64,000 nt of DNA from Alligator mississippiensis (GCF_030867095.1 NC_081837.1:15642501-15706500), one strand, 5' to 3'. Positions 24,677 to 37,345 are shown, counted from the stretch's first letter. Numbers and translations are program-made. Notes: a model not told the origin generated them from the letters alone.

Positions 24677-25489
24677 TCCTACAAAACCATCAAAGAGAGT
24701 TGTATATTGATTTTTTACTGTTTGGGTATTCCATTTTCATGAATCAATTTGCTGTACAATACTTCCCTATAATTCAAGAGTTTTATGCGTTACATGAATA
24801 AAATTGAACATATATTTTTATGCAATTTTTATTTAATTGAATTTCAAGGAGATTTATCTCTTTTGTTATTAATACATCTTAATATGGCCTATAACACTCA
24901 ATTGATATTTAATTAACCCACAATAACTGCCTTGTAAAATGTGAATTAAATACTTTATTTTTTCAGGCATACAACATCCATATCAAAGCTTTAGTCTACC
25001 AGCAAAGCAAAAAAGAGCAGGGCTAAACAAAAAGATTACTAACCACAAAACCCTTGATATGAGTGCCTGTGACGGTTAAGGTATCTGAAAATGGAATCCA
25101 ATCCCTGGTTTTGCAGTTGGGTCTTCTTGAAAAAGCACAACCAAAACCTCACATCTGACCACTTCCAGACTTCAGACTGAGATTTGACACCAGGACTGGA
25201 TTTTGCAGCATGCAAGGTTCAGTAGAAATGGGGTTTTTGCTCGGCCTACTAACAAACTAGGGGCTATTTGCAGAATCTAAATCCAGACTTGGTTTTCAGA
25301 CACCTTCCACACTGTTTTCAATGGTATTCAAAATCTGATTGTGCTGATTAAAGCCAATTTCTAAATAAAACAGTGGAACTAAAAGATATCAAGTCGCTTA
25401 TCAGTCTTGTAATATACCATTCAAATAATGTAGTTTTATTAAAAGTGTATTTCCACCATAAGACACACAGTACCTCTCCTAGCCCTCTT

Positions 25490-25640
25490 CTCAGCAAATT
25501 TGAAGATAACATAATTGGGAAAGATGGCAAACACACTGGAAATCAGAAGCAGAATTCAGAAGACCCTTGAAAGATTGGAAAGCTGGGTTCGAGCAAATGG
25601 ATGAAGTTCCAGATCTCCTTTTCTATGATTCTATTTTATA
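25490..25640 (+). mobile_element. Old CR1 reverse-transcriptase relic
   Basis: The run CTCAGCAAATTTGAAGATAA, then CACACTGGAAATCAGAAG and GAAAGATTGGAAAGCTGGG matches the CR1 region around the FADD motif and the following LERLESW segment. It ends TTTTCTATGATTCTATT. The catalytic aspartates are not preserved. It is highly diverged. Confidence 0.5.
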
Positions 25641-28600
25641 TCTGTATTAGATTATTTTAAGGGTATTCAATGAAAAATCAAAGGCTTCACATACCATAGA
25701 TCTTAAAGACATCTCAGCGTGGAAGAATAAAAATCCTTTTATTCATTTTAATTCCCTGCATATGAAAGAAAATAAATTGAATGCTTCTGTAACAGGCAGA
25801 CTGTCCTGCCTTCAACATTTCTCCTCTTGAGCATCTCCTTAGCTACCTTGCTTGTATAAACTACTTCATTCAGCCTAATGACTTGGAATAATTTTGCCTG
25901 CAAATCCAAAAGGCTGCTGTTATTTAAGAAATCCATGAGTTTAATAAGCTAACTGATTCTCCAAGCTGTTACTCATGCAAGCCTTGCTATTAAAAGCTAT
26001 TTAGGTGAGGAAGAATTAGTGACAGCCAGATTCTGCCACCCTTACTAGCAGCAAGCTCTTCTGTACAAGTCGGAAGGTCCTTCTGAGTGTGGATGGCTCA
26101 TTGGCTAGAACGGTCAAAGCATGTTCGTGTCTTTGGCCAACACCACACAAGAAAGCAACGTGGCTAGTAGCCACCTTTGACTCTCCAGCCCAAAAGATCT
26201 AATCACAGCTGAATCCATTCACAGATTAATTGATTAGGATCTGTCTTCGGGTAAGTGCAAAAAGGCTTAAACTCCTGCCTTTAGACCTGCTGCAAGGTAT
26301 CTAAACCACTGTCCCTCCCTACCCACATGCTCCATGAGTAGTACTCCCAATTTGAATAGATCCTTCAAGGCTCCTAGCTGAACACTTCACGCAGTGGTAC
26401 AACCATGTGCACCCTTCTTACATTTTCTCCTCTGGCTCCTTTCTGTCTCCCAGTTGTCATTCCATATCTTCACTAACACCTTCAGGCCCCACCATGGCTT
26501 AGCACCTTTCTGATCTAAACTCTTTACTTCTACCATGTTAAGTGAGAACACAAGCAGCTGATTTGGCTGGCTCTTCACCTCCCTTTTCCACAACTGCTTC
26601 TTCATGTTAACTAATACTGCCCTATATTCTTGCAACTCCCTTCCCTGGCCCCATTTGTTGCCATCCTTCCTTCCTCTGACCCTATAAATACCATCTCCAA
26701 GGCTCCTTTTCTGACAGGAACCTCATACAGACTGTAAATTGCAACTATTTTAGATAGAGGATAAATACAACATTAAAAACCCAACCAGGATGTTGCTTTC
26801 AGGACAATGACTTCAGTGGGTCTGGAGGGAACTCACCATCTCAATGGGTCTAACTCATAACAAAAACATTTCAGAACAAATATTTGCATCAATGAAGGCT
26901 CTCGGATTCTGCCCCCATTGATGCCAGTAGGAAATTTTCCATTGCTTTGTATGGGATCATTCTGCAATCACTTCCACAGATTGCCTCAAGGGTCAAGGAC
27001 AACAACCATAGAGCTCTGTCACTCAGGACCTACATCTAGAGTTAAACTGCCAAGAGCAAACTCCATGGACACATGCACTTAACTAACACATTGCTGTACA
27101 CCCAAAGATCAATCAGTAAAATATAATTCACAAACCAACATACATTTGCATGATGTGACCCAAATCTACATCCAATAGCCCCTTTGGTTTCTCTGTCCCA
27201 AATCCCCCTTGGCTTTTAAACCCAAGGGAGTTAGAGGTCACCCTCACATTGGAATTTCAGTGGGATCTGGAAGCCTTTGTCCCTCAGTCTCTGGAAAAAC
27301 CAACCGTTTTATCCAGATAGACAGAACCATACATGCTGAAGCACGGGGTATTATTGTTCAAGGGGAAGGGAAGAAGCAGGTATTATTGCCTAGGAGTAGG
27401 AGGGGCTACTAGAAATAAACCCTGTGGTTTAAAGTGTGGTTTGAAGGAGAGGCTCAGGAAGAGGCTGCGCCAGGCACTAAAGTCACATAAGTGAAGGCTT
27501 AATGCTGAGAGTAGAGGAAAAATAAAATGGAGAGAAACTTGGGAAGAGTGTAGAAGGGAGGAGAAATGTCAATGGGGGCAAGAATACATGGGGCCTTGAA
27601 AGCGTGGAAAAGAATTAACACATGATATGCAGGAAGCCATGGGACTGATTCAGAGAAGCAGGGCAGGGAGAAAGAACGGAGAGGTGGCTGAAGCAGTACC
27701 AGGTGAAGAGAAGTATATCAGTGGGATTTTTGACAGGATGGAGGTGAAAGGGAGGCCAGGCAGAAGGAGATTACTGTAATCAAGGTAAAAGACGGATACT
27801 CTTGGCAGGAGATAAAAGCTAGGTTTGTGTGACATTAATACAAAAAAAAATGACGGAACTCAGTGAGCAACTGTATGTAGGGAAGGCAAAACAGCACAAC
27901 TGACTGGGAGGTGGAAAAAAAATGGAGAGATTTTCTTGTATAAGGTTATTTTCCTTTTGAGAGAGCATGCATTTTCAAGTGACGTGCTGATGCTCTAGCT
28001 ATGCTACGTCCCTAAATACAAATCTGGCTACGAAACAGCAGCTGTTTGCACAGTGACAACCAGAAAAAGCAAACCAGTCTCTTTCCTTGCTGCTGAAAGC
28101 TCTCTGACATTTAATGAGAGCCTTGCTGGGATGCAGGGAGCTTGTGGAGTAGCTCAACTCAACGTTAATTTACTGTGGGTAGAGGATACAGGTAAGGTCT
28201 GTGAAGGGAAGTACTATATTGTTCAGGTACACTGAACTGAAAGTTCGAGCTGGAGTCATCTAAGAGCGCATCACGTAATTTGGGAGCTGAGAACAGAGGG
28301 GAGATGAGGAAGAACAAGAAATTAAGGGAGGGATGAGTAGGAAAGACGGGGCAGTTTGAGTTTGTCTATACATGAAGAAGCTTCACTGCATTTAAAGGTC
28401 CAGTGTTGCATCAATTTATTTGTAGGTTTAGATTTAACCTGTGTTGCATTGGTTTGAAGATGACTTGCATTGGTTGACAAGGGCAGGACAGACTTACATA
28501 ATTGCGTATGCAGACTGGACTGTCAGCATGTTGGCAAATCCAAGTAAAGGGAGTTAATCACTGGCTCATTACTCAGAGAGATAAATGTCATATATCCACT

Positions 28601-28979
28601 GCGGTAACTTTGTGAAGGGGAGCAGTTCTGTAGGGTTTAGTAGCCACTATCACATCAAGCACGTCAAGCAAGGAGTTCCATCCAAAACATCCCCGATATC
28701 AAATCAAATAATTCAAGTAGCATTGTATGCACAATGGAAATGCAGGCCATCCATCAATAGTAGTAACACTGATATCAGTACAATACCTGAGGTTTATGAC
28801 TACAACTCTAAAGCCAGTCACTCAGCCAAGATGCTGACAAAAGACATGAAAATCAGGCTCTCAATACAAGTCAAAATTACCAGCCCTATTAATGGCCTGT
28901 TATAGTCTATTTGCAAGCCCCTGCTTTGCAAGTTCTGACATATGCCTGGCAATACCTGTGTTAATCAATGGGTTTTAGA

Positions 28980-29060
28980 CAGCAGTAGGATCTCATCTTT
29001 AACACTGAATTACCGTGTAACCTTGGGCAAATCATTTTTATCTCTTTCTCTCTCTCTGTC
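28980..29060 (+). repeat. MIR/CORE-SINE relic
   Basis: GAATTACCGTGTAACCTTGGGCAAATCATTTTTATCTC matches the MIR core block GTGTGACCTTGGGCAAGTTACTTAACCTC in sense. Only the core is recognisable. Confidence 0.5.
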
Positions 29061-30328
29061 TTTCCCTAACTGTGAATTTTTTATAATGATTTTAATCTAC
29101 ATAATAGCAGCAATAGATACGAGATCTTAGTTCATCTATGTTTAACTGTTTTTGAAGGCAGACACTCAGCTGAAGTGCACTGTTGAAATGCAGAGCCCTA
29201 TTTCAATTTCTTCTAGCCTCAATAAGTTATGATTTTAATCTCGTTTTTATTATCCTTTCCCATACAACAAAATATCACAGTTTGTTGGACCCCAACGTGA
29301 TCTATTTACAGCTCTTTAGGAACACACCATTTTTATGAAACATGGCATTTCTGCCTCTTTTGCGGAGAACTTTGGGGCAATCACCCAACAGCTACATTTC
29401 CCCTGACATCTGTTGAATTGAAACCTAAAATACTCCCTCCATATTGGATCAATGTCATATAACCTCATTTCCTCAGCTTAAGAAAAAGCCTTAGGGTTTT
29501 ATACATTGCACTAAAATATGTCAGCGCCTTTAGGTTAATAAATGGCCCCGAGATCAGATCAGGCCTCAGTTCGTAGATCATGAGAACCATGTCAAACATG
29601 GGGAATGATGCCATATAGGAAAGATAATTGACAGTCTACTTAGCTTGGTTTATGGCTGCAAGGAAAAAAAAGGCATCTGGAGTTCAGGAACCTTTCTTCC
29701 AATATCACCCATCAAACAATGCTCATAGTTCCCCACTCCCCACCCCAGGGGTCTTAGAGCTCCCTGCCTCTGAAGTACACCAGGAGGACTTTTACATAGC
29801 CGTGAAGAGCAGTAACTCCAGCATATCAACCAGATTTACAGATTCTTAATATAAAAAGAGGGCCAAATCCCGAGCTGATAAATCAACATACCACAGCTAT
29901 TCTCCTGACTTAACCCACATATTTTAACTTTTGAATGTTTCTACTGTTCAGCTTCCTCAGAATCAAAAAATTAAAGTTTTATTATCTTCCCAGTTGAGAT
30001 TTTCCAGTTTTTCCATCTGCCTTATGCTCATCAGCTTGAAATCTGACTACTTGTGCAACTGTACCGTGGTGGACAGGACTAAATTAAGATGATGAGTTGT
30101 AGCTCTATCACCACCATTGCACTATAATTTTTACTGCACTCAAGGTTTTCCAATGCCCAACTGCAATGGTGAGAAAGTCTGGTAGCTTCCCATTGACTTA
30201 CCAGCACAGGAGAGCTGCACCCCCCAAACTTGGAGCTCAGGGGGTATGTCTACACGAGATGTTTACTGTGCAGCTGACTAATTAGTTTGCAGTAAACGTC
30301 GCATATCTACACGTGTGCCCAAAGTAAA

Positions 30329-30417
30329 CTGCAGAGTTTTTTACTCTGCAGCAGGATAGTAATACAAGTACTTGTAAATACAAGTACTATCTTGCTGCAG
30401 AATAAAAAACTCTGCAG
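30329..30417. repeat. Near-perfect hairpin within the TIR transposon
   Basis: The left arm begins CTGCAGAGTTTTTTACTCTG and the right arm ends AATAAAAAACTCTGCAG. Arms of about 36-40 bp pair with few mismatches around a short loop near TACAAGTACTTGTAAATAC. It is an internal inverted repeat of the surrounding transposon. Confidence 0.8.
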
Positions 30418-30648
30418 CATTGCACGTGTAGACGCTGACCCGGCTGGCTAGGGCATGAGGGTGCTTCAGTGCAGGCACTACCTACCAGCTAGCCTTGCAC
30501 TGAAGCAGCCTTGTGCTTCAGCAAGTCCCTCTGGAGCACACTGAGCCAGGACAAAGCATCCCTTGGCTGGCAGGCTGATCCCAGGGTGTCCTGCCAGCCA
30601 GGGCTGCTCCGACGCAGCTCAGTGTGCTGTGCACACCTGCAGATCGAT

Positions 30649-31738
30649 TTCATAGATTTGTAGGGTTGGAAGGGACCTCAGTAGATCGAGTCCGACCCCC
30701 TGCCCTGAGCAGGAAAGAGTGCTGTGGTTCAATGACCCCAGCTACATCTAGTCTCCTCTTAAAGACCTCCAAGGTAGGGGAGAGCACCACTTCCCTTGGA
30801 AGCCATTTCAGATTTTGGCAACTCTCACCATAAAGAAATTTTTCCTAATGTCTAATCTAAATCTGCTCTCTGTCAGTTTGTGGCCATTGCTCCTAGTAAC
30901 CCCAAGGGGCACCCTGGTAAACAGAGTATCCCCTATTCCTTGCTGCCCCCACCCAATGAATTTGTAGATGGCCACAAGATCCCTTCTCAGCCTTTTTTTT
31001 TTGCAGAGGCTGAAGAGATTCAGGTCCCTCAATCGCTCCTCGTAGGATCTTACCTGCAGGCCCTTACCCATACAAGTAGCTCTCCTCTGGACCCTCTCAA
31101 GGTTATCCACATCCCTCTTGAAGTGCAGTGACCAAAACTGGTCATAAAGGGGAAGCATCGCCTCCTTAGACCTGCTCATGATGCACTTTCTAATGCATGA
31201 AAGAGTAGGGTTGGCTTTACTTATCACTGTCACATTGACAACTCATGTTCATTTTGGAGTCGACTATGACTCTGAGATCCCTTTTAACTGCTGTGCTGCT
31301 TAGAAAGTCACCTCCCAATCTGTAGGTGTGTTGGTGATTCTTTCTCCCTAGACGCAGCACTTTGCACTTATCTTTGTTAAACTGCATCCTATTCTGTTCT
31401 GCCCCCATCCCCAACCTGTCCAAATCTGCCTGAATCTGCTCACTGATCTCCAGTGTGTTTACTTCGCTCTATAATTTGGTGTCGTCCACAAATTTGGACA
31501 GAGTGCTTTCCATGCCCTCATCCAAGCCACTGATGAAGATATTGAACAGCACTGGTACAAGAACCGAACCTTAAGGAACTCCCATTGCCCACCTTTTTCC
31601 AGGTTGAAAACGACCCGTCCACCATCACCCTCTGGGTGCGCCCCATAAGCCAATTCTCCATCCACCTGACCGTGTAATAATCTACATCACAACCACTTAA
31701 TTTATTTATAAGAATGGGATGCGACACTGTATCAAAGG
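30649..31738 (-). mobile_element. CR1 LINE 3' fragment
   Basis: On the minus strand this reads from YLDF-region reverse transcriptase at about 31738 to the 3' tail at 30649 (CATAGATTTGTAGGGTTGG on +). Recognisable pieces include [20 protein letters not shown] and the KCKVLRLGRKN block at 31217-31423. Frames are broken in several places and it is older than the copy at 52.7 kb. It sits inside the TIR transposon and is itself split or bounded at its 5' end by the hAT-like copy at 31739. Confidence 0.88.
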
Positions 31739-32455
31739 TAGGGCTATGTGCAGCTTCGGTCCCTGATTCGATTTGGTGAAGATTCGGCCCGATTTGGTGA
31801 CCGAATCTCCAAATCTGAATTGAATCAGAGGACCCTTTAATCTCTCTGAATCGAATCAGAGCCCTCTGAATCAATTTGGAGAGATTCAGAAAGATTTGGC
31901 AACTCAGACATAGACACAGCTTTAAATGTTTTTACTACATACCTCTAGGTAGCAGGGGCTCATGAATGCTGAGATGCTGGGGCACATGGAGTGTCCCCCA
32001 GGACTGTGGGGGACATCCCTGGCTCTGTGACTGCTGCCTCCTGGACCTGGGGGGGCACCTGGGGTCTCCCTGCAGCTGATCGCTAAGCTGAGGATGCACG
32101 GGGTGGGGGGAGGGCCTGTGCACTCCCCGGGAGACCCAGAAATGGACCGGGAGTACTTCCAGTCCACTTCTAGGTTTACTGCTGAGCACATAGAGGTCCC
32201 CCTCGCACTCCTGGGGGGATACACCATCCACCCCAGCATTGCAATGTTCATGAGCCGTGTACCTCAAGATATATAGAAAAAACTTTTAAAGTTGTGTCTA
32301 TGTCCAAATCACTGATTCTCCGAATCGGTATCAAATCTTCAGATTTGGATTTGGCTGAATCGAATCAGGCACAGTGATCTGAATCAATGAATTGAATCAC
32401 TGTCCCTGATTCAGGCTGAATCCAAATCAAATAGGGCCCGTTTTGCACACCCCTA
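31739..32455. mobile_element. Palindromic hAT-like element, copy B
   Basis: This 717-bp element starts TAGGGCTATGTGCAGCTTCG and ends TTTTGCACACCCCTA. Target copies are ATCAAAGG (31731-31738) and ATCAAAGT (32456-32463). The arms are inverted over nearly 200 bp each, including GACATAGACACAGCTTTAAA on the left and its counterpart GTTGTGTCTATGTC near 32300. Even the loop shows GGCTCATGAA and TTCATGAGCC. There is no coding capacity. It shares its interior type with copy F at 58.6 kb. Confidence 0.88.
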
Positions 32456-33105
32456 ATCAAAGTTCTTTTTTATATGTGCCTGGGAGCAGTAAACTCTGGA
32501 GTGATAAGCTTCAGAGTTTAGTCAAGTGAATTAATGGCACATGTAGACACACCCAGGGAGCATCAGAAGAGAAGTCAGGTTTTCAGGATCATCACCTTCA
32601 AAAGGATCTCTCAGATCTAGCCAAGAACCTCTAGATCTGAGAAATCCAGCTAAGAATTTGGGCTTTTTAATACAGATAAAAACTAAAGTAAGACTTGATA
32701 TTAACTGATGCCACAAAAAGACATGCAGACTCTTCAGTAGCATCTGGTATAGCCTGTTAGCCTGTTCCTTGAGCAGCAACTAATGGTAGCAAGATGTCTT
32801 TATTCACCCTAGCAGGAAATGTTTTTAATGTAAATCGTGCTATTTCTTTTCAAGATTCCCAGGTTTTCAAGTAAGAAACAAGATTTTCATGGCTTTTTAA
32901 AAAAGCTAACAGAAAATTCTGCCAAAACATGAACATATTTTCTCTCCCTCCAAAGTTGTTTATGGAAAGCAACCTACGTTTTTTCTGAGCAACAATAATT
33001 ATTCATCATGCAGTTGTAACTTGAGGCTCCCAATGAGATTGCTCATCCTCATGCCCAGTGAGACTCCAAACATAGCAAGAGAGTCATGACTGGTTACATC
33101 TACGT

Positions 33106-34129
33106 TAGGCCTGTGCGAAGTGGCTAGTACTAGCTTTGGGTTCAGATTCGGCTGATTCGGGGGACAATGATTTGATTCAGTGATTCGAATTACTGTCCCG
33201 ATTCGATTTAGACAAATCTGATTCGGAGATTTGACTACTGCCAAATCCCTGATCTCCGAGTCAGCCAGGCCAGGCCCATCCCCTGCCCCTCTCCCAGCCT
33301 GGCAGTGGCTGTCCCAGCTCCCGGCACTTGGGGGAAAAAAAAGCCCTGACTCACCGGGTGCTGCTGGGTGGGGGATCAACCCCCACTGCCCCTCACTGCC
33401 CCTTGTTGTGTGGGGGGCTCGTGCAGAGCCCCCCAACTCCTGGCCTCATTCCCCCAGCCCCCCCAACATTTGCCCTGCCCAGGCCAGCTCCGGCCCTTTA
33501 AGAAAAAAACAAAAAATGAAAAAAACTCCGAACTCACTGCTTCTGCTGGCTGGGGGCAATCCCCACTGCCCCATGCCATGTGGGGGGCTCTGCGCAAGCT
33601 CCTTAAGCCCCGAGGCCACTGCAGGAGCGGTGAGTCCTGGGGCTTATCTCAGCTTTTTTTCCTTAAAGGGCCAGAGCTGGCCCAGGCAGGACACCCCTGG
33701 GGGGGCCGGGGGAGCAGGAGGGGGTCGGGGGCTTGTTCCGAGCCCCCCATGCAGCATGGGAAAATGGGGGGGCAGCAGGGATCACCCCTCACCCGGCAGC
33801 ACCTGGGCTTTTTTTTTAAAGTACTGGGAGCTGGGGCAGGCGGGGGCAGCCATGGGATGCTGGGGGAGTGGGGTCGGGGGAGGGGGGGGCTGGGATGGGG
33901 GGCTCCCCCAGCCTTACCTCCCCCACCCCTAGTAATTACCAGCTCGGAGTGGCTGCAGCTCCCTGTTGCAGCCACCCGGGACTGTCTGAATCAAAGCTCT
34001 CTGAATCTTTTCCGAAGATTCAGAGAGCTTTGAATCTATTCAGACCTTTAGATTGATCCCCTGATTTGATTTGGATTTTGAGATTCAGCCACCGAATCGA
34101 ATCACCAACTGAAGCTTCGCACAGCCCTA
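33106..34129. mobile_element. Palindromic hAT-like element, copy C
   Basis: This 1024-bp copy starts TAGGCCTGTGCGAAGTGGC and ends GAAGCTTCGCACAGCCCTA. The flanking octamers ATCTACGT and GTCTACAT match at six of eight positions. The interior has G-rich modules with AGAGCCCCCCA and T-tract plus AAGGGCCAGAGCTGG in both orientations. Long open frames (for example 233 and 221 codons) come from its biased composition and have no homology I recognise. Confidence 0.87.
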
Positions 34130-34474
34130 GTCTACATCAATCCCAGATAAGACATGGTTTAAATCAGCTGGAATGGAGATCAGTGTCACCCTGCTTCCTG
34201 GGCAGGTTGTGGAGACCAGTGCTGCCATGGCTCAGCTGCTACTGTTTCCTGAGTTAGATTGGGTATTTGCACAATATTATGCTTTTAGGGTGAAATCTTT
34301 TTCTCACTCAATTCGATGGGAGTTTTGCAGTTGACTTCAGCTGGGCCAGGAGTTCACATTTATTTTCTTTTGTCTGTCTTAAATAATATAAAAAGGGGAA
34401 GTGGTGATACAAAGAGATTAAATATAATTACCTCCTTCACAAACAGGGAATTGAAGACAGTGCGTTTGTAGCTG

Positions 34475-34811
34475 ACTTAAGGACCAGACCTAAAATGCCA
34501 TCTAGTCCAACCCCTACACCAGGTGTGGGCAAAATGTGGCCCGCCAGGCCATTCTATCCAACCCGTGGGGTCCCTAAAAGGTTTAGAAAATTAATATTTA
34601 TCTGCCCCTGGCTGCCTGTCATGTGGCCCTCAATGGCTTGCCAAAACTCAGTAAGTGGCCCTCCACCTGAAATAATTGCCCACCCCTGCCCTACACAGGT
34701 GCAGGATTCACTCGTCCTAAGCCATCCCACAGATGCTCATCCAGACTCTTCTTGAAGACCTCCTCCAGTGAAGGAGAGGCCAAAACTTCCCTGGGCAGCT
34801 TGATAAAACCA
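34475..34811 (-). mobile_element. Old CR1 3' relic interrupted by a hAT MITE
   Basis: Sequence on both sides of the MITE at 34520 fits the minus strand of a CR1 3' end: CCATCTAGTCCAACCCC on the left, and CATCCAGACTCTTCTTGAAG with CTTCCCTGGGCAGC on the right. A further CR1-like 3' start may lie at 34812 (GATCTCAAGGGTCATTTATT). It is ancient. Confidence 0.6.
34520..34688 (-). mobile_element. hAT MITE with perfect 8-bp target duplication
   Basis: This 169-bp element is the reverse-oriented relative of 10655-10841. It starts CAGGTGTGGGCAAAATGTGG and ends AATAATTGCCCACCCCTG. The duplicated target CCCTACAC stands at 34512-34519 and 34689-34696 without mismatch. The internal block TTTATCTGCCCCTGGCTGCC is shared in reverse with the intron-3 copy. 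Confidence 0.92.
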
Positions 34812-34849
34812 GGGCTGGCAGGATCTCAAGGGTCATTTATTTCAATCCC

Positions 34850-37289
34850 CTTTACACACATGCTCTTATAGCTCATTATATAGATTTCTGCCATGAGTAG
34901 CAATTGAATGCACAGTGCAGGGGTACATCTTTGTGTCAGTGACCATGGTATATCCCTTGGAGCCACCCAACTATTAATGGGCAACTTCCACATCCTCTGA
35001 GTCCCTTCACTGTTCCAAGCATAAAGGTATCCTTCCTTCCCAGAAGCTTTTAAGAGGGATCACTGTAAACAGAGCCATCTGGGAAGGTGATGGACAAAGA
35101 GCTGACTAGGAAGAAACAGTAAAAATAGGATAAATTCTAAATGGTGCCAACTGCAACTGTTGTGCTATGAATGCATTAAATGTTTATGCATGCATTTATG
35201 TCGGCACCTGTCAGCATTTATGTAATACATAAATCGGCAAATCTGTATTAGGTTATTTTTTGCAACCAATCTGCATTAATCCCACTCTTGCACATGTTCA
35301 AACAAATTGCTACACATTGTTTTGACCCATCCATGTGCAAAAGGTGTCATGCTGCACAGTATTTTATGCCTATGCTGCAAATCCTGGCTTCTGTGGTGCA
35401 GGTAGTAACAAGGCTAGGGGATAGGGGGCAGCAGAGGAAAAATAATAATCCTGAGAAAGAAACGGGTTCTCAAAGAGCTTGATGCCCAAGAGGTTGTGAT
35501 GGGATTACAGCAAAGGCTGGTATGTGTGAAACCTTCTGCAGCCAGAAGTGTGAGGGAGGGGGGATAGCACAGGCCTCAGCAATGGTTCAGCAGACAAAAG
35601 GGAAAAATCAGTTGCAAACCCAGAAATGGCTGGAGCCAAAGTTTCTGTTGAACACCTGCCATGGAGAACAAGTTGACTTTACACCCAGACAGACTGGCTT
35701 CATTTGATCAAAGATCTGGTTTAGTGCCCCCCTCCTCCCCTCTTGAATCCCTGTAAATGAACCTTATCCTTTGAAACCTCGGTTTCTCTTTCCTTCCCTC
35801 TCTCAGCACCAAATACAGTAGCTGAAGATAAAAATATATAATTAAGGGAGTTGCCACTTGCTAAAGCTGGAGACTGTCTGGGAAAGAGAAGGAGTTTGCG
35901 GTGACATTGCTAAATCTGGGACCCACCAATTGCTCCCAGTGATTAGGGCCTGTGGTTTCTGTACCACCCAGGCAGAAAAAGTAGGATGGCAAGTTAGTTA
36001 TTGCAAAAGGAACCTTTGCACCATTCTTCTCCCTCAGCTTTTCCTCGTGCAACTGGATTTCTGAGGTGTACTGCACAGTCACTATTTGTAGGACAGCCTC
36101 TCACGCACTTGCCAAGAGGAGGGTGGTATGGGAAGTGACCAGAACACTAGGAATCTAAAGAACTTCCAAGAAGTCTACACCAACCTGATCTAACTACTCT
36201 GGGGAATTATAAGCAGGGATCCTAGTTTTCCATTTGCCATGGAGAACCACGGAAAAACACAGAATCTGAATTTTTTTCATGACCTACCAAAAGCATGGTT
36301 GCATCCCATGGCAAGCAGCACCATTTCTGCTCCTATTTTTGCTGCAGTTTTTGTCTCTCAGCTAGTGAGTGCCAGAGGGGAGGCGGGGAGGAGAGGCAAG
36401 GTAAGGTACAAGGACAAGGTAGGATATAATAGTGCTGTGTGTGTCTCCTGCATTAAACAGGATTCAAAAGAGAGCAGAGAACTAAATGATTTAATCTGAA
36501 GTTTTCACCATCACTTTAATAAAGGCACGTACCTTTAAATCAAACTAGAGGGGATGTTATATTTTACACTGGAATTAATATGCCTGGTGATTAGCAGGCC
36601 GTCAAATATAGCACCGTGTTGAATTATAATAATAAAAAGGAGATATTTTTAAAGTGCAGTTCCTAAGGTTAATAATTACCATTCTGATAAAGTCAAAATT
36701 TCCAGCATGAGCCAATCCCTCCATAGCCACAGGTGCAGAAGGCTGCCATAGCTCAAACAAGCTCAAGCTGATCACTTTTTCCACGTAAAAGGGCACAGCA
36801 ATTATAACTGATGAAGGGTACTGGAGCCAAATTCTGGGTTTTGGTAGGAAAAATAAAATCCCAGAGCTTCAAGCTCGCGGGGGGTAGCCACTATAGAAGT
36901 TTTAAGTTCCTAATCTAACAACATTTAGCAGCATCCTGTTCTGCTCTTACAACATTGTGTAAAAAGAATGGTAATAAACTTTGCTGGAAAGAAGTAGTGT
37001 ATAGTGTTCGGCTATTTGATGCTTTACCAGGATCGATAATGTTAGCCTGTCTGCATGCTCATGCATTTTCCCTAATGAAAGTAAGGCACAGAGATTTTTA
37101 TTGCGTCTCCAGGCTGGAGGGAAAGGAAAAAAAAGGAGGGGGGGATGGGGAGGAAGAAGGGGAGAGGAAGGGGAAGGGTGTTGGAGATTGCTATTAAAAT
37201 TAAGCTTTAAGGACTAGAGTCAGTCTGTATTGAAACAGCAGCTGCAAGTCTTCACCCCCATTAGAGGTATGGCACGGTTGAAAAAATAG

Positions 37290-37290
<1 letters not shown>
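34850..37290. other. Intergenic stretch, nothing recognised
   Basis: I see no gene, RNA or nameable repeat. Open frames are all under 90 codons. Confidence 0.4.

Positions 37291-37345
<55 letters not shown>

Larger units (their letters stand above)
24685..30240. other. Intergenic stretch with few recognised repeats
   Basis: Apart from a CR1 relic near 25.5 kb and a MIR relic near 29.0 kb, I recognise no gene, RNA or repeat. Most open frames are under 110 codons and show no family motifs. Confidence 0.4.
30242..32552. mobile_element. TIR transposon (GGGTRTGTCTAC ends) carrying nested insertions
   Basis: The left end GGGTATGTCTACACGAGATG and the right end CACATGTAGACACACCC are inverted repeats. 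Between them lie an AT-rich subterminal hairpin (30329-30417), a GC-rich part to about 30645, a minus-strand CR1, a palindromic hAT-like copy, and a short right part from about 32464. Related ends occur at 54920 and 62622. I find no clean target duplication and no transposase, so the superfamily is not assigned. Confidence 0.6.

Noticed and set aside
27540-27800. Possible minus-strand L2-type LINE
   Set aside because: A few phrases (GGGGCCTTGAAAGCGTGG, TACTGTAATCAAGG) recall L2 text but no coding motif supports it.
33231-34033. Open frames of 233 and 221 codons
   Set aside because: Same kind of element core (copy C). The frames follow base composition and have no domain.
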